DNA of 64,000 nucleotides, taken from Paratractidigestivibacter sp963605405. GTDB taxonomy: Bacteria > Actinomycetota > Coriobacteriia > Coriobacteriales > Atopobiaceae. The translations under genes were made by a program, and so were the position numbers. Below, piece by piece: positions 25,529-33,621 of this stretch. Positions within the stretch are counted from its first letter, which is position 1; each line of letters opens with the position of its first letter. The DNA lies in the NCBI GenBank assembly GCA_963605405.1, contig CAVCUP010000012.1:17511-81510 (forward strand), written 5' to 3'. The notes beneath the pieces are model-generated. The model was not told where the DNA came from. It ran no database searches and worked only from the letters and a program-made list of their open reading frames with translations.

Positions 25529-26596
25529 GTGGAGGCCAACGTCCAGAGAAGCGCCCATGACCTCATCCAGGGCGCGCTCGAGTTCCGCCCCGTGGGCCAG
25601 GGTTGGTTCAGGCCCTCGCGCTTCACGTCCGCGCAGGTCGCCGCCCTGGGATCTATCGCCGCTTGGCACCCGCGCCTCTACCGGGAGATGGCCGGCTGCA
25701 CGGCGGGCATCCGCCTCGAGCTCGAGACGGACTCGGCGCACCTCGCCATCGAGGCCTCGATGGACCCCTTCCCCTCGGGCTCGGCGGCCATGCTCGCCGA
25801 TGCGCTCGATCAGGACCCGTCCCTGAGCGCCCCCTATGACGGCTTCTCCCTGGTGGCGGGCGATCGGCGGCTCGGGGTGCGCGTCCCCGGCGACGACGGT
25901 CTCGTCCGCTTCGCCGTCGGAGCCGTCCCCGGCAAGAGGCGCCGGCTGCGGGTCTGGCTGCCGTGCCTCACCGGTTGCCGGCTGCGGGCCGTCGTCGGCG
26001 ACGGGACCTATCTCGAGCCCGTCGCGCCCGCGCGCCCGCTCCTTATCCTCGGGGACTCCATCTCGCAGGGCTTCACGGCCACGGACCCGGCGCTCACTTG
26101 GCCGGCGCTTCTCGCCAGCGGATGGGGGCTTGGCCTCGTCAACCAGGGCGTGGGCGGCCAGGTCTTCCAGCCCGGCAGCGTGGCCGACGCCGCCCGCGCC
26201 CTTCCGGACCCGGCCCTCATCGTGGTCGAGTTCGGCGCCAACTACCGCTTCGAGCCCTGCCGCAGCGGCCCGGCGAGGCGCGACGCCCGCGCCTACCTGA
26301 GCGAGGTCTCTCGCTGCTGGCCGCGCGTGCCCACCGTGGTCCTCACGCCGCTCTACCACACCGAGCAACGTTACCCGACGCATCCCTCCAGCTGCTTCGC
26401 GGACATTCCCGGAATCGTCCGCGAAGCCGCCTCCGCGCACCCGCAGATGCGCGTCGTGGACGGTTCTGGAATCCTTCCCACGGACCCTGAGCTGCTCATC
26501 GACGGATCGGATCATCCGGGCCCCGAGGGGCAGGTCGCCCTCTACGAAAACCTGAGGAGGGCCGTTTCGTTACTCGGAGGTAACAGGGCAGCATAA
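25529..26596 (+). CDS. SGNH/GDSL-type hydrolase with N-terminal accessory domain
   Basis: 355 residues from the GTG at 25529. The N-terminal ~160 residues form a beta-rich domain. The SGNH hydrolase follows: block I ILGDSISQG (catalytic Ser), block II Gly in VNQGVGGQVF, block III Asn in EFGANYRF, and block V DGSDHPGPEG (Asp-x-x-His). The two-domain layout resembles bacterial carbohydrate acetylesterases of the CE2/CE3-like type, but there is no signal peptide. A cytoplasmic sugar deacetylase is plausible (inference). Shares a transcript with the Cof-type gene. Confidence 0.8.
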   Translation: MEANVQRSAHDLIQGALEFRPVGQGWFRPSRFTSAQVAALGSIAAWHPRLYREMAGCTAGIRLELETDSAHLAIEASMDPFPSGSAAMLADALDQDPSLSAPYDGFSLVAGDRRLGVRVPGDDGLVRFAVGAVPGKRRRLRVWLPCLTGCRLRAVVGDGTYLEPVAPARPLLILGDSISQGFTATDPALTWPALLASGWGLGLVNQGVGGQVFQPGSVADAARALPDPALIVVEFGANYRFEPCRSGPARRDARAYLSEVSRCWPRVPTVVLTPLYHTEQRYPTHPSSCFADIPGIVREAASAHPQMRVVDGSGILPTDPELLIDGSDHPGPEGQVALYENLRRAVSLLGGNRAA

Positions 26597-26675
26597 CGGC
26601 CGATTTCGTATGTAAACACGTAATTTTTCTCCACGGCGCGACCATAAATCGAGGCTGAGCAGCAAGCCGAGGGAC

Positions 26676-26703
26676 TTGCTTGGGCATAAAAAACGGCTAC
26701 AAT
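26676..26703 (+). promoter_or_regulatory. Sigma70-type promoter of the ATP-grasp-like gene
   Basis: TTGCTT (26676-26681) and TACAAT (26698-26703) with a 16-base spacer, in a locally AT-rich stretch. The leader before the ATG at 26777 would be about 67 bases. Confidence 0.5.
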
Positions 26704-26776
26704 GCCCGACGTTCGCGTTGAGCGGTCATTTTCGACCGTTCACCGAATAGCTGGCCCCACGTCTCTTGGAGGAAAG

Positions 26777-27916
26777 ATGGCCAACAACTTCTCTGCGCTG
26801 GAGCGCGAATTCGACGAGGCCGTGCGCGGCCTCGCGCCCGAGGACGAGAGCCTTTCGAAGGCCGACAAGTACCTCGCCACCACCCACGCCGCCCACCGCC
26901 ACGGCTCGATGCCCTGGTCCGCGACGCCCCGCATCATCTCCGACGGCCAGGCCCAGATCCTCGCCTCCGCCGCCGAGACCCTCGGCTCCGTGATGAACAA
27001 GGTCTCCGGGCTCTATCTCAAGGACGCTGGCTTCCGCGCCCGCTTCGGCTTCTCGCCCGAGGTCGAGAAGCTCACCCTCGTGCCCACCGGTTACGACACG
27101 CTCGTGCCGCTCGCCCGCGTGGACGTCGACTTCTGCGGCCGCACCGGCGCGCTGCAGGTCCGCGGCATCTCTGTGGACGGCTTCACGGGCATGACCTCCA
27201 CCGTCGAGGTCACCCGCGCCACGATGATGACCGACGCCTACCGCGCCTTCGCCGAGAAGCACCCCGGCATCGATGCCCCCGACTCGGTCGACGCCCTCGT
27301 CGAGACCCTTCGCGCGACGTACCGCACCTGGGCAAACGCCAACACCGGCACCCACCATGCCGAGAACCCCGCCCTTGGCATCGTCGGTTATCCCGAGGAG
27401 GCCGACCTCGACGAGGTGGCCGACATCTGCGAGCGCCTGGCCGAGGTCGGCACCTTCGCGCGCTTCGTCGACATCTGCAACCTGCGCGTGGAGACTGCCG
27501 CCGGCGAGCCGAGACTCGTCGACGACGACGGCCCCATCGCCTGTGTGTATCGCCTGGCCACCACCGAGGAGATCGCCACGCGCCCCTGTCCCGGTACCGC
27601 AGCGCTCGAGGAGGCCGCCCGCCGCGGGCTCGCCTGCGTGATCGGCGGCTTCTCCACCTGGGCCTGCGCGAGCGACGAGCTCTTCGGCGCCCTGCGTGCT
27701 CCCGAGGCCATGAGCATCCTCTCCGACGACGAGATGGCGTTCGTGGAGGAGCACGTCCCGGCCCCGGGCTCCGAGTCCTCCGTGGCCGGCGAGCGTCTCG
27801 GCCTCTTCGTTTTCGGCGGCAAGTTCGCCGGGGTCTTCCCCGCCAGCGCCGAGAAGGACATAATGGGCGAGAGCCGCGACCACGTGTACCGCGGCTGCCT
27901 CGTCGTCCACGAGTAG
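26777..27916 (+). CDS. Glutathionylspermidine-synthase-like (circularly permuted ATP-grasp) protein, tentative
   Basis: 379 residues from the ATG at 26777 with a strong GGAGGAAAG site. The N-terminal part (VMNKVSGLYLKDAGFRARFG, then FSPEVEKLTLVPTGYD and PLARVDVDF) resembles the start of circularly permuted ATP-grasp proteins often annotated as glutathionylspermidine synthases. The matching C-terminal ATP-binding half is hard to see: I do not find the usual Lys or E-x-N ligands (family proteins have an EFN here; this one has LQVRGISVDG). It may be a non-catalytic or divergent member. No polyamine or peptide-ligase partner lies nearby. A dGTPase gene follows 34 bases later. Confidence 0.45.
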   Translation: MANNFSALEREFDEAVRGLAPEDESLSKADKYLATTHAAHRHGSMPWSATPRIISDGQAQILASAAETLGSVMNKVSGLYLKDAGFRARFGFSPEVEKLTLVPTGYDTLVPLARVDVDFCGRTGALQVRGISVDGFTGMTSTVEVTRATMMTDAYRAFAEKHPGIDAPDSVDALVETLRATYRTWANANTGTHHAENPALGIVGYPEEADLDEVADICERLAEVGTFARFVDICNLRVETAAGEPRLVDDDGPIACVYRLATTEEIATRPCPGTAALEEAARRGLACVIGGFSTWACASDELFGALRAPEAMSILSDDEMAFVEEHVPAPGSESSVAGERLGLFVFGGKFAGVFPASAEKDIMGESRDHVYRGCLVVHE

Positions 27917-27950
27917 AGCGGGCGCGGGCCGCGCGAGAGGTCGAACGCCC

Positions 27951-29198
27951 ATGCAGGCTGCCGTGAACAAACTCGCCCCCGGTCTCACCGGGGAGCTCTC
28001 CGCTGAGGCCTCCGAGGCCGTCGCCGGGCTTCTCGCCCGGGGCGGCCTCTCTCCCTATGCGTGCAGGAACGCCTCCGCCATCCGCCGAAGCCCCGCCGAG
28101 CGCGACCGCGACACGCAGGTCCGCCCGGCCTTCGTGCGCGACGCAGAGAAGATCGTCCATCTCCCCGCGTACAACCGGATGTCCGGAAAGACCCAGGTCT
28201 TCAGCTTCCGCGCCAACGACGACCTCAGCCGCCGCGGGCTGCACGTGCAGCTCGTCGCCCGCGTCGCTCGCGACATCGGGCGCGCCCTCGGCCTCAACCT
28301 CGACCTTATCGAGGCGATCGCCCTCGGTCACGACCTCGGCCACACGCCCTTCGGCCATGCCGGCGAGCGGTTCCTGAACGACGCCTACCACGCGCGCACC
28401 GGCCGCTGGTTCTTCCACAACGTCCAGTCCGTCCGCGTGATCGACGTGCTCGGGGGGCGCAACGTCAGCCTGCAGACCCTGGACGGTTGCCTCACCCACA
28501 ACGGCGAGTTCGAGCAGCAGGTCTTCGAGACGAGCGGCCTGGCCGAGTTCGACACCTTCGACCGCGTGGTCGCCTCCTGCCGGGAGACGGGGGAGGGGGC
28601 CATCGGGCGCCTGCGGCCCATGACGCTCGAGGGCTGCGTCGTGCGCATCTCCGACATCATCGCCTACGTGGGCAAGGATCGCCAGGACGCGGTGCGCGCG
28701 GGGATCCTCGGCGAGGACGCCTTCGACGACGGCCTCGGCGGCGGCTACAACGCCTGGGCTCTCTCCGCTTTCGTGGCCGACGTCGTTGAGAACAGCGTCG
28801 GACTCGGCCGCATCGCGATGAGCGAGGAGGGCTTCTGCGAGCTTCGCCGCGCCAAGCGCGAGAACTACGAGAAGATATACGGCGCCGGGGAGGTGAGCAC
28901 GGGGCTTGGGCAGGAGATGGCCCAGCTCTTCGACGCGCTCTATGCCCATGAGCTCGATGCCCTGCGCGAGGGCGACGAGTCGGCGGCGATCTTTCGCCAG
29001 CATATCCGTGGCTGCGAGCGGCGCCTTTCTCATTACGGCCGCGCCTACGACTGGGAGGACGACCCGGACCAGACGGTCGTGGACTTCATCTCGTCGATGA
29101 CCGACGACTACTTTATGGCGACATGCGAGGCCGTGTTCCCCGAGTCGGCGCGCCTCTTTCCGCTTCGAGGGTACTTCGGGGACGGCGTGCGTCCCTAG
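27951..29198 (+). CDS. Deoxyguanosinetriphosphate triphosphohydrolase-like HD protein
   Basis: 415 residues. HD-domain metal ligands are clear: RLSGKTQVF-equivalent NRMSGKTQVF, then HVQLVARVARDIG (first His), ALGHDLGHTPFGHAGE (His-Asp pair and catalytic His/Glu) and a later RISDIIAYVGKD with the last Asp. This is the dNTPase family that cleaves dNTPs to deoxynucleoside and triphosphate; it may tune dNTP pools or restrict phage replication. The opening YACRNASAIRRSPAERDRDTQ matches the usual dGTPase start, so the frame is well set. Confidence 0.9.
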   Translation: MQAAVNKLAPGLTGELSAEASEAVAGLLARGGLSPYACRNASAIRRSPAERDRDTQVRPAFVRDAEKIVHLPAYNRMSGKTQVFSFRANDDLSRRGLHVQLVARVARDIGRALGLNLDLIEAIALGHDLGHTPFGHAGERFLNDAYHARTGRWFFHNVQSVRVIDVLGGRNVSLQTLDGCLTHNGEFEQQVFETSGLAEFDTFDRVVASCRETGEGAIGRLRPMTLEGCVVRISDIIAYVGKDRQDAVRAGILGEDAFDDGLGGGYNAWALSAFVADVVENSVGLGRIAMSEEGFCELRRAKRENYEKIYGAGEVSTGLGQEMAQLFDALYAHELDALREGDESAAIFRQHIRGCERRLSHYGRAYDWEDDPDQTVVDFISSMTDDYFMATCEAVFPESARLFPLRGYFGDGVRP

Positions 29199-29279
29199 GC
29201 CCCGGGACGGGTGCCTGCGGTGCTAGGGCCGTATCGGGCTATCGGGCGGCTTTCGAGGGCCCGATGCGACTGGATGTAG

Positions 29280-29293
29280 TACAATCGTTCCCA
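29280..29293 (+). promoter_or_regulatory. -10 element consistent with a leaderless rarA transcript
   Basis: TACAAT at 29280-29285 is exactly seven bases before the A of the rarA ATG at 29293, and no Shine-Dalgarno sequence precedes that ATG. This spacing is the hallmark of leaderless mRNAs, which are common in actinobacteria. No good -35 is visible. Confidence 0.45.
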
Positions 29294-30630
29294 TGGACAC
29301 CCTCTTCACACGCATAGAGACCGCGCGGCGCAACGACAACGCGCCGCTCGCCGCGCGCATGCGCCCGCGGACCCTCGACGGCTACTTCGGACAGGAGCAG
29401 GCCGTGGGCCCTGGGTCGTGGCTGCGCCGCGCCATTGAGCACGACACGCTCAGCTCCGTGATCCTCTACGGTCCCGCCGGCACGGGCAAGACGACCCTCG
29501 CGCGCATCATCGCGCGCACCACTCACGCCGAGTTCGTCGAGGTCAGCGCCATCACAGGCACGGTCAAGGACCTGCGGCGAGAAATCGACGCCGCCGAGAG
29601 CCGCCTGCTCACGCAGGGCCGCCGCACGATCCTCTTCGTGGACGAGATCCACCGCTTCAACCGCAGCCAGCAGGACGCGCTGCTCCATGCGGTTGAGGAC
29701 CGCACCGTCGTGCTCATCGGCGCCACGACCGAGAATCCCTACTTCGAGGTTAACTCGGCGCTCATCAGCCGCAGCCGCGTCGTGGAGCTCCAGCCGCTCG
29801 ACGATGAGTCGCTGCGCAGGATGATCCGCCATGCCGTGGAGGCGCCCGAGGGTTTGGCCGGCGCCTTCGAGCTCACGCCCGATGCCGAGGCCCAGATAAT
29901 CAAACTCGCGGGGGGCGACGGCCGCTCGGCTCTCACCTCGCTCGAGCTCGCGAGCCAGATGGCCGACCCCGACCCGGATTCGGATGGCCCCACGACGATT
30001 ACCGCCGAGCATGTGCTCGAGGCCAACCCCCGCCGCGGCCTTTCTTACGACAAGTCCGGCGACATGCACTACGACATCATCAGCGCCTTCATCAAGTCCA
30101 TGCGCGGCAGCGACCCGGACGCCGTCCTCTACTGGCTCGCGCGCATGCTCGACGCCGGCGAGGACCCTAAGTTCATCGCGCGGCGCATCATGATCGCCGC
30201 CTCCGAGGACATCGGCAACGCCGATCCCCAGGCGTTTCTCGTCGCCGAGGCCGCCTTCCGCGCGACCGAGGTCATCGGCATGCCTGAGTGCCGCATCAAC
30301 CTCGCGCAGGCTGCGCTGTACAACGCGCTCGCGCCAAAGAGCAACGCCGCCGAGGCGGGCATCGACGCCGCCATGGACGAGGTCAGAAACGGCCCGCGCC
30401 GCGAGGTCCCCAATTACCTGCGCGACCGTCACCGCCCGGGCTCCGAGGAGTACGGCGCCTACCTGTACCCGCACAACTATCCTGGCGGCTGGGTTGAGCA
30501 GCGCTACCTTCCCGAAGGCCTCGAGCGCGGCGCCTTCTTTACGTCGAGCCCGCGCGGCTGGGAGGCGTGGCGCCAGGAGGCCATCGGGCGCGATGTGGCC
30601 GACGCGCGCGATGCCGAGAGGCAAGAATAG
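29293..30630 (+). CDS. rarA: Replication-associated recombination protein A (RarA/MgsA)
   Basis: 445 residues, normal length. AAA+ clamp-loader-like ATPase that acts at stalled replication forks. Motifs: MRPRTLDGYFGQEQ at the start, Walker A YGPAGTGKTT, Walker B FVDEIHRFN, sensor 1 GATTENPYF and the arginine-finger region SALISRSRV. The C-terminal tetramerisation part (GSDPDAVLYWLARMLDAGEDPKFIARR) is complete. The ATG lacks a ribosome site and lies seven bases after a TACAAT box. Confidence 0.96.
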   Translation: MDTLFTRIETARRNDNAPLAARMRPRTLDGYFGQEQAVGPGSWLRRAIEHDTLSSVILYGPAGTGKTTLARIIARTTHAEFVEVSAITGTVKDLRREIDAAESRLLTQGRRTILFVDEIHRFNRSQQDALLHAVEDRTVVLIGATTENPYFEVNSALISRSRVVELQPLDDESLRRMIRHAVEAPEGLAGAFELTPDAEAQIIKLAGGDGRSALTSLELASQMADPDPDSDGPTTITAEHVLEANPRRGLSYDKSGDMHYDIISAFIKSMRGSDPDAVLYWLARMLDAGEDPKFIARRIMIAASEDIGNADPQAFLVAEAAFRATEVIGMPECRINLAQAALYNALAPKSNAAEAGIDAAMDEVRNGPRREVPNYLRDRHRPGSEEYGAYLYPHNYPGGWVEQRYLPEGLERGAFFTSSPRGWEAWRQEAIGRDVADARDAERQE

Positions 30631-30647
30631 CCGGCTCGTTTAGAAAT

Positions 30648-30676
30648 TTGATTCGGGTCTCTGAGGGTGCTAGCGT
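30648..30676 (+). promoter_or_regulatory. Possible promoter of the AEC permease gene
   Basis: TTGATT (30648-30653) and TAGCGT (30671-30676) with a 17-base spacer. The -10 is poor, so support is weak. Confidence 0.25.
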
Positions 30677-30710
30677 GGTGGGGTAAACAACCCCCTACAT
30701 ATGGAGTCCC

Positions 30711-31643
30711 ATGGATCTCTCGCTTGCCACGACCATGCCCGTCATGGTCACCCAGACCGTCGCCATGTTCCTGATGATGGCCGTCGGCTTCATCGTCTAC
30801 CGCGTCGGGCTCGTCGACGAGCCGGGGTCGCGCTCGCTCACCAACTTCGCGGTCTACGTCTCGATGCCCGCCGTCATCCTGCGCACGCTCGCCGGCACCT
30901 TCGACGTGCGCAAGCTCCAGGTCGCGGGGGTTTCGGCCGCCATCACGCTGGTTCTTCTTGCCGTGTGCATGGCCTGCGTGCGCGTGGCCTACGGCGCGCG
31001 CGGCGACGGCATCGCCAAAGCGGGCGTCGTCGTCTCCAACATGGGGTTCATCGGCGTCCCGCTCATCCAGGCGGTCGTGGGCGCCGACTACGTCTTCTAC
31101 GTCTCGGTGAGCATGGCCGTCCAGACCGTCGTGATCTGGACCTACTCGGCCTATACCATCACGCGCGACGCCTCGGTCCTCGACGCCAAGAGGATCGCGA
31201 CGAACCCCGCGATCATAGCCATCGTGCTGGGCTTCATTCTGTACCTGTTCTCTATCGATCTTGCGGGCGTCCCCGGTGTGCTCGTCGACGGCATGGCCGA
31301 TATGAACACGGGCCTCGCCATGGTCGTTCTGGGCATCTACCTCGCACAGGCCGACCTCGGGGGCATCGTGCGCGACCTCTCCATCTACAAGGCGTGCCTG
31401 CTGCGCCTGGTCGTGACGCCCGCTCTCTCCATCCTCGTGCTCGCCTTCGCGCCTGTTGAGCCGGCGGTCAAGACGACCCTGCTCATCGGATTCATCTGCC
31501 CGTGCGGGACCACCGCGGCCACACTCTGCCAGATCTTCGGCAAGGGCGACTACCGTTACGCGGCGGGGATGGTCGCCATGTCGACGCTGCTCTCGGTGGC
31601 GGCGATGCCGCTCATGCTCATGGCGGGGCTTCTGGTCTTCTAG
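30711..31643 (+). CDS. AEC (auxin efflux carrier) family transporter
   Basis: 310 residues with about 10 hydrophobic segments in two inverted halves. Family hallmarks are the early GFIVYRVGLVDEPGSRSLTNF loop, YVSMPAVILRTLA and the mid-helix break VVSNMGFIGVPLIQAVVG, where the Asn-x-Gly-x-x-Gly-x-Pro crossover lies. A second crossover is CPCGTTAATLCQIFG. Bacterial AEC permeases move malate, lactate or other organic acids; the substrate here is open. It stands as a single gene. Confidence 0.88.
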   Translation: MDLSLATTMPVMVTQTVAMFLMMAVGFIVYRVGLVDEPGSRSLTNFAVYVSMPAVILRTLAGTFDVRKLQVAGVSAAITLVLLAVCMACVRVAYGARGDGIAKAGVVVSNMGFIGVPLIQAVVGADYVFYVSVSMAVQTVVIWTYSAYTITRDASVLDAKRIATNPAIIAIVLGFILYLFSIDLAGVPGVLVDGMADMNTGLAMVVLGIYLAQADLGGIVRDLSIYKACLLRLVVTPALSILVLAFAPVEPAVKTTLLIGFICPCGTTAATLCQIFGKGDYRYAAGMVAMSTLLSVAAMPLMLMAGLLVF

Positions 31644-31740
31644 CGGGGTCGCGGGGTTGGCGTTTGGGTAGAATGAGAAGGTCTGCGGCTCGATTCAGCC
31701 GCGATCCAACCCGGTTATCCCGTGACCTCGGAGGCACACC

Positions 31741-32277
31741 ATGGATTTCATGACCATTGCCCTTATCGTCCTTATCGCCGTCGCCGTCTGGGCCGTCGCC
31801 GAGCTCGCGCTCACCCTGCGCTCCGCCCGCAAGAACGTCGAGGAGGTCGCCGCATCCGCCAACGAGGTCATCGCCCAGACCCAGCCCATCGTGGCAAAGA
31901 TCGACGGCATGGTCGACGAGCTCGAGCCCGCCGTCAAGCAGGCGGCCCCCATCGCCGTCAAGGCCAACGAGGCCATGGACTCCGCCAATGCGTCTCTCTC
32001 CAGCGTGAACGCCATCCTCACGGACGTCTCCACCGTCTCCGGCACCGCCGCCGGCGTGAGCGAGACGGTCAACGGGGCCGTCCAGGGCGCCGCGAACAGC
32101 GTCGTGAGCGCCGTGAAGAAGGTCACCGGCCGCGCGACCGAGGCCGTCCCCGCCCTTAAGGAGCCCGCGAAGAAGGCCGACGCCGAGCCCGAGGCCGCAA
32201 AGGCGCCCGAGAAGCCGACCGCCTACGTCGTCTACGGCGAGAAGCCCGCCGGCGAGTCCGCCGCCGACGCCGAGTAG
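31741..32277 (+). CDS. Single-pass membrane protein, DUF948-like, unknown function
   Basis: 178 residues with a clear TCGGAGGC ribosome site. One N-terminal membrane helix (about residues 4-20), then a long amphipathic helix with heptad-like Ala/Val/Asn spacing (NVEEVAASANEVIAQTQPIV and onward to ~130), ending in a Lys/Ala/Pro/Glu-rich tail. This fits the DUF948 group of coiled-coil membrane proteins, some of which are general-stress proteins. It lies 14 bases before the anti-sigma-like gene, so it probably belongs to the sigma factor's operon. Confidence 0.65.
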   Translation: MDFMTIALIVLIAVAVWAVAELALTLRSARKNVEEVAASANEVIAQTQPIVAKIDGMVDELEPAVKQAAPIAVKANEAMDSANASLSSVNAILTDVSTVSGTAAGVSETVNGAVQGAANSVVSAVKKVTGRATEAVPALKEPAKKADAEPEAAKAPEKPTAYVVYGEKPAGESAADAE

Positions 32278-32291
32278 CGAGGGGGAGCGTA

Positions 32292-32693
32292 ATGGCCATG
32301 ACCATCGTCTGCGATATCGAGCACAGCGTCGCGCTCACCGTTCCGGCCGCCCCCGACTACGCGCGCGTGGTCCGCATGGCCGCGGCCACCCTCGCGGCCT
32401 CGGCGGGTCTCGGCGTCGACGACGTCGAGGACGTCCGCATGGCGGCGGAGGAGGGCTTCGTCTACGCCTGCGCCACCGATCAGAGCGCGGTCGATATGAC
32501 CTTTGCGCGCGAGGGCGACGAGCTCACCATGTACTTCTCTTTGGGCGAGGAGCCCGAGGAGGCGGAGGACGACGAGTCCCTCGACCTCGTCGCGGCGCTG
32601 CTCGAGGCCATCTGCGAGGATTTCGGGACTGACGAGGACGGCGAGACGCTCGTGCTCGTGCTCAAGTCGGGCGGTGCCCATGACGAGCAGTAA
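32292..32693 (+). CDS. RsbW-like anti-sigma factor homologue with eroded ATP-binding motifs
   Basis: 133 residues. The first half aligns by eye with B. subtilis RsbW: VPAAPDYARVVRMAAATLA, then VDDVEDVRMAAEEGFVYACA. The N-box Glu is kept, but the Asn that contacts Mg-ATP is Tyr. The G1 box (Asp-x-Gly) and the Gly-rich G2 loop are missing; an acidic stretch (EEPEEAEDDESLD) stands there instead. It overlaps the sigma factor gene by 14 bases, the classical rsbW-sigB arrangement. It may bind the sigma factor without kinase activity; no RsbV or phosphatase gene is seen nearby. Confidence 0.65.
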   Translation: MAMTIVCDIEHSVALTVPAAPDYARVVRMAAATLAASAGLGVDDVEDVRMAAEEGFVYACATDQSAVDMTFAREGDELTMYFSLGEEPEEAEDDESLDLVAALLEAICEDFGTDEDGETLVLVLKSGGAHDEQ

Positions 32694-33621
32694 GGAGCCC
32701 GAGAAGCAGGGCGACGTCGCCGCTTCCGACGTCGCCGCCAACGTCGCCGAGGTCGCGGGCGCGGCCGTAAGCGCCTCCGAGGCCGCCGCCGCGGCCGGCG
32801 ATGCCGAGAAAGCCGCGGACGCCAAGTCCCGCCGGCGCCTGCGCCGCGCGTCCAAGGGCAAGCCCGCCTGGGACAAGGAGCGCACCCGCGAGCTTTTCCG
32901 TCGTTACAAGCATGAGGGAGACGAGGAGGCGCGCGAGCAGCTCATCGTGAGCCATCTCAATCTCGTGCGCTATATCGCCGCCAAGTTCAAGAATCGCGGC
33001 GAGCCCCTCGACGACCTCATCCAGGTGGGGACCATCGGCCTCATCAAGGCCATCGACCGCTTCGACCCCGACCGCGGGCTCGAGTTCACCACCTATGCCA
33101 CGCCCACCATCATGGGCGAGGTCAAGCGCCACTTCCGCGACAAGGGTTGGACCATTCGCGTGCCGCGACGTCTCCAGGAGCTCTCCGCCAAGGTCAGCCA
33201 GGCCACCGACGAGCTCACGGTCAAGCTGCAGAGAAGCCCCTCGATCGACGAGATCGCCGCACACCTGGGCACCACCGCCGACGAGGTCCTCGAGGCCATG
33301 GAGTCGTCGAGCGCCTACAGCTCCGTGCCGCTCGAGAGCCCCGGCTCGGCCGAGGACGACGACGCGCCTTCCGTGATCGACCGTTACGCGAGCGTCGACG
33401 GCGACCTCGCCGCCTCCGACGACCGTATGGTGCTCGAGCAGGTCATCTCCGAGTTTCCCCAGGCCGACCAGGAAGCTATTCGCATGCGCTACATCGACGG
33501 CATGACCCAGGTCGAGATCGCCAAGAAGCTCGGCATCTCGCAGGTGCAGGTTTCGCGCATGCTGCGCCGCGCCCTCAAGCGCATCCAGGAAAAGATCGAC
33601 CCTGAGGGGCTCATGCGATGA
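32680..33621 (+). CDS. SigB/SigF/SigG-family RNA polymerase sigma factor
   Basis: 313 residues from the ATG at 32680; a longer frame upstream is a shadow. The first ~60 residues are Ala/Val/Asp/Lys-rich low complexity, unusual for the family. Region 2 follows: HLNLVRYIAAKFKNRGEPLDDLIQVGTIGLIKAIDRFD and FTTYATPTIMGEVKRHFRDKGW. Region 3 is PRRLQELSAKV..., and region 4 ends with MTQVEIAKKLGISQVQVSRMLRR, the -35-reading helix-turn-helix. The match to the stress/sporulation sigma branch is strong. Co-transcription with the RsbW-like gene suggests partner control; the activating signal is unknown. Confidence 0.93.
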   Translation: MTSSKEPEKQGDVAASDVAANVAEVAGAAVSASEAAAAAGDAEKAADAKSRRRLRRASKGKPAWDKERTRELFRRYKHEGDEEAREQLIVSHLNLVRYIAAKFKNRGEPLDDLIQVGTIGLIKAIDRFDPDRGLEFTTYATPTIMGEVKRHFRDKGWTIRVPRRLQELSAKVSQATDELTVKLQRSPSIDEIAAHLGTTADEVLEAMESSSAYSSVPLESPGSAEDDDAPSVIDRYASVDGDLAASDDRMVLEQVISEFPQADQEAIRMRYIDGMTQVEIAKKLGISQVQVSRMLRRALKRIQEKIDPEGLMR

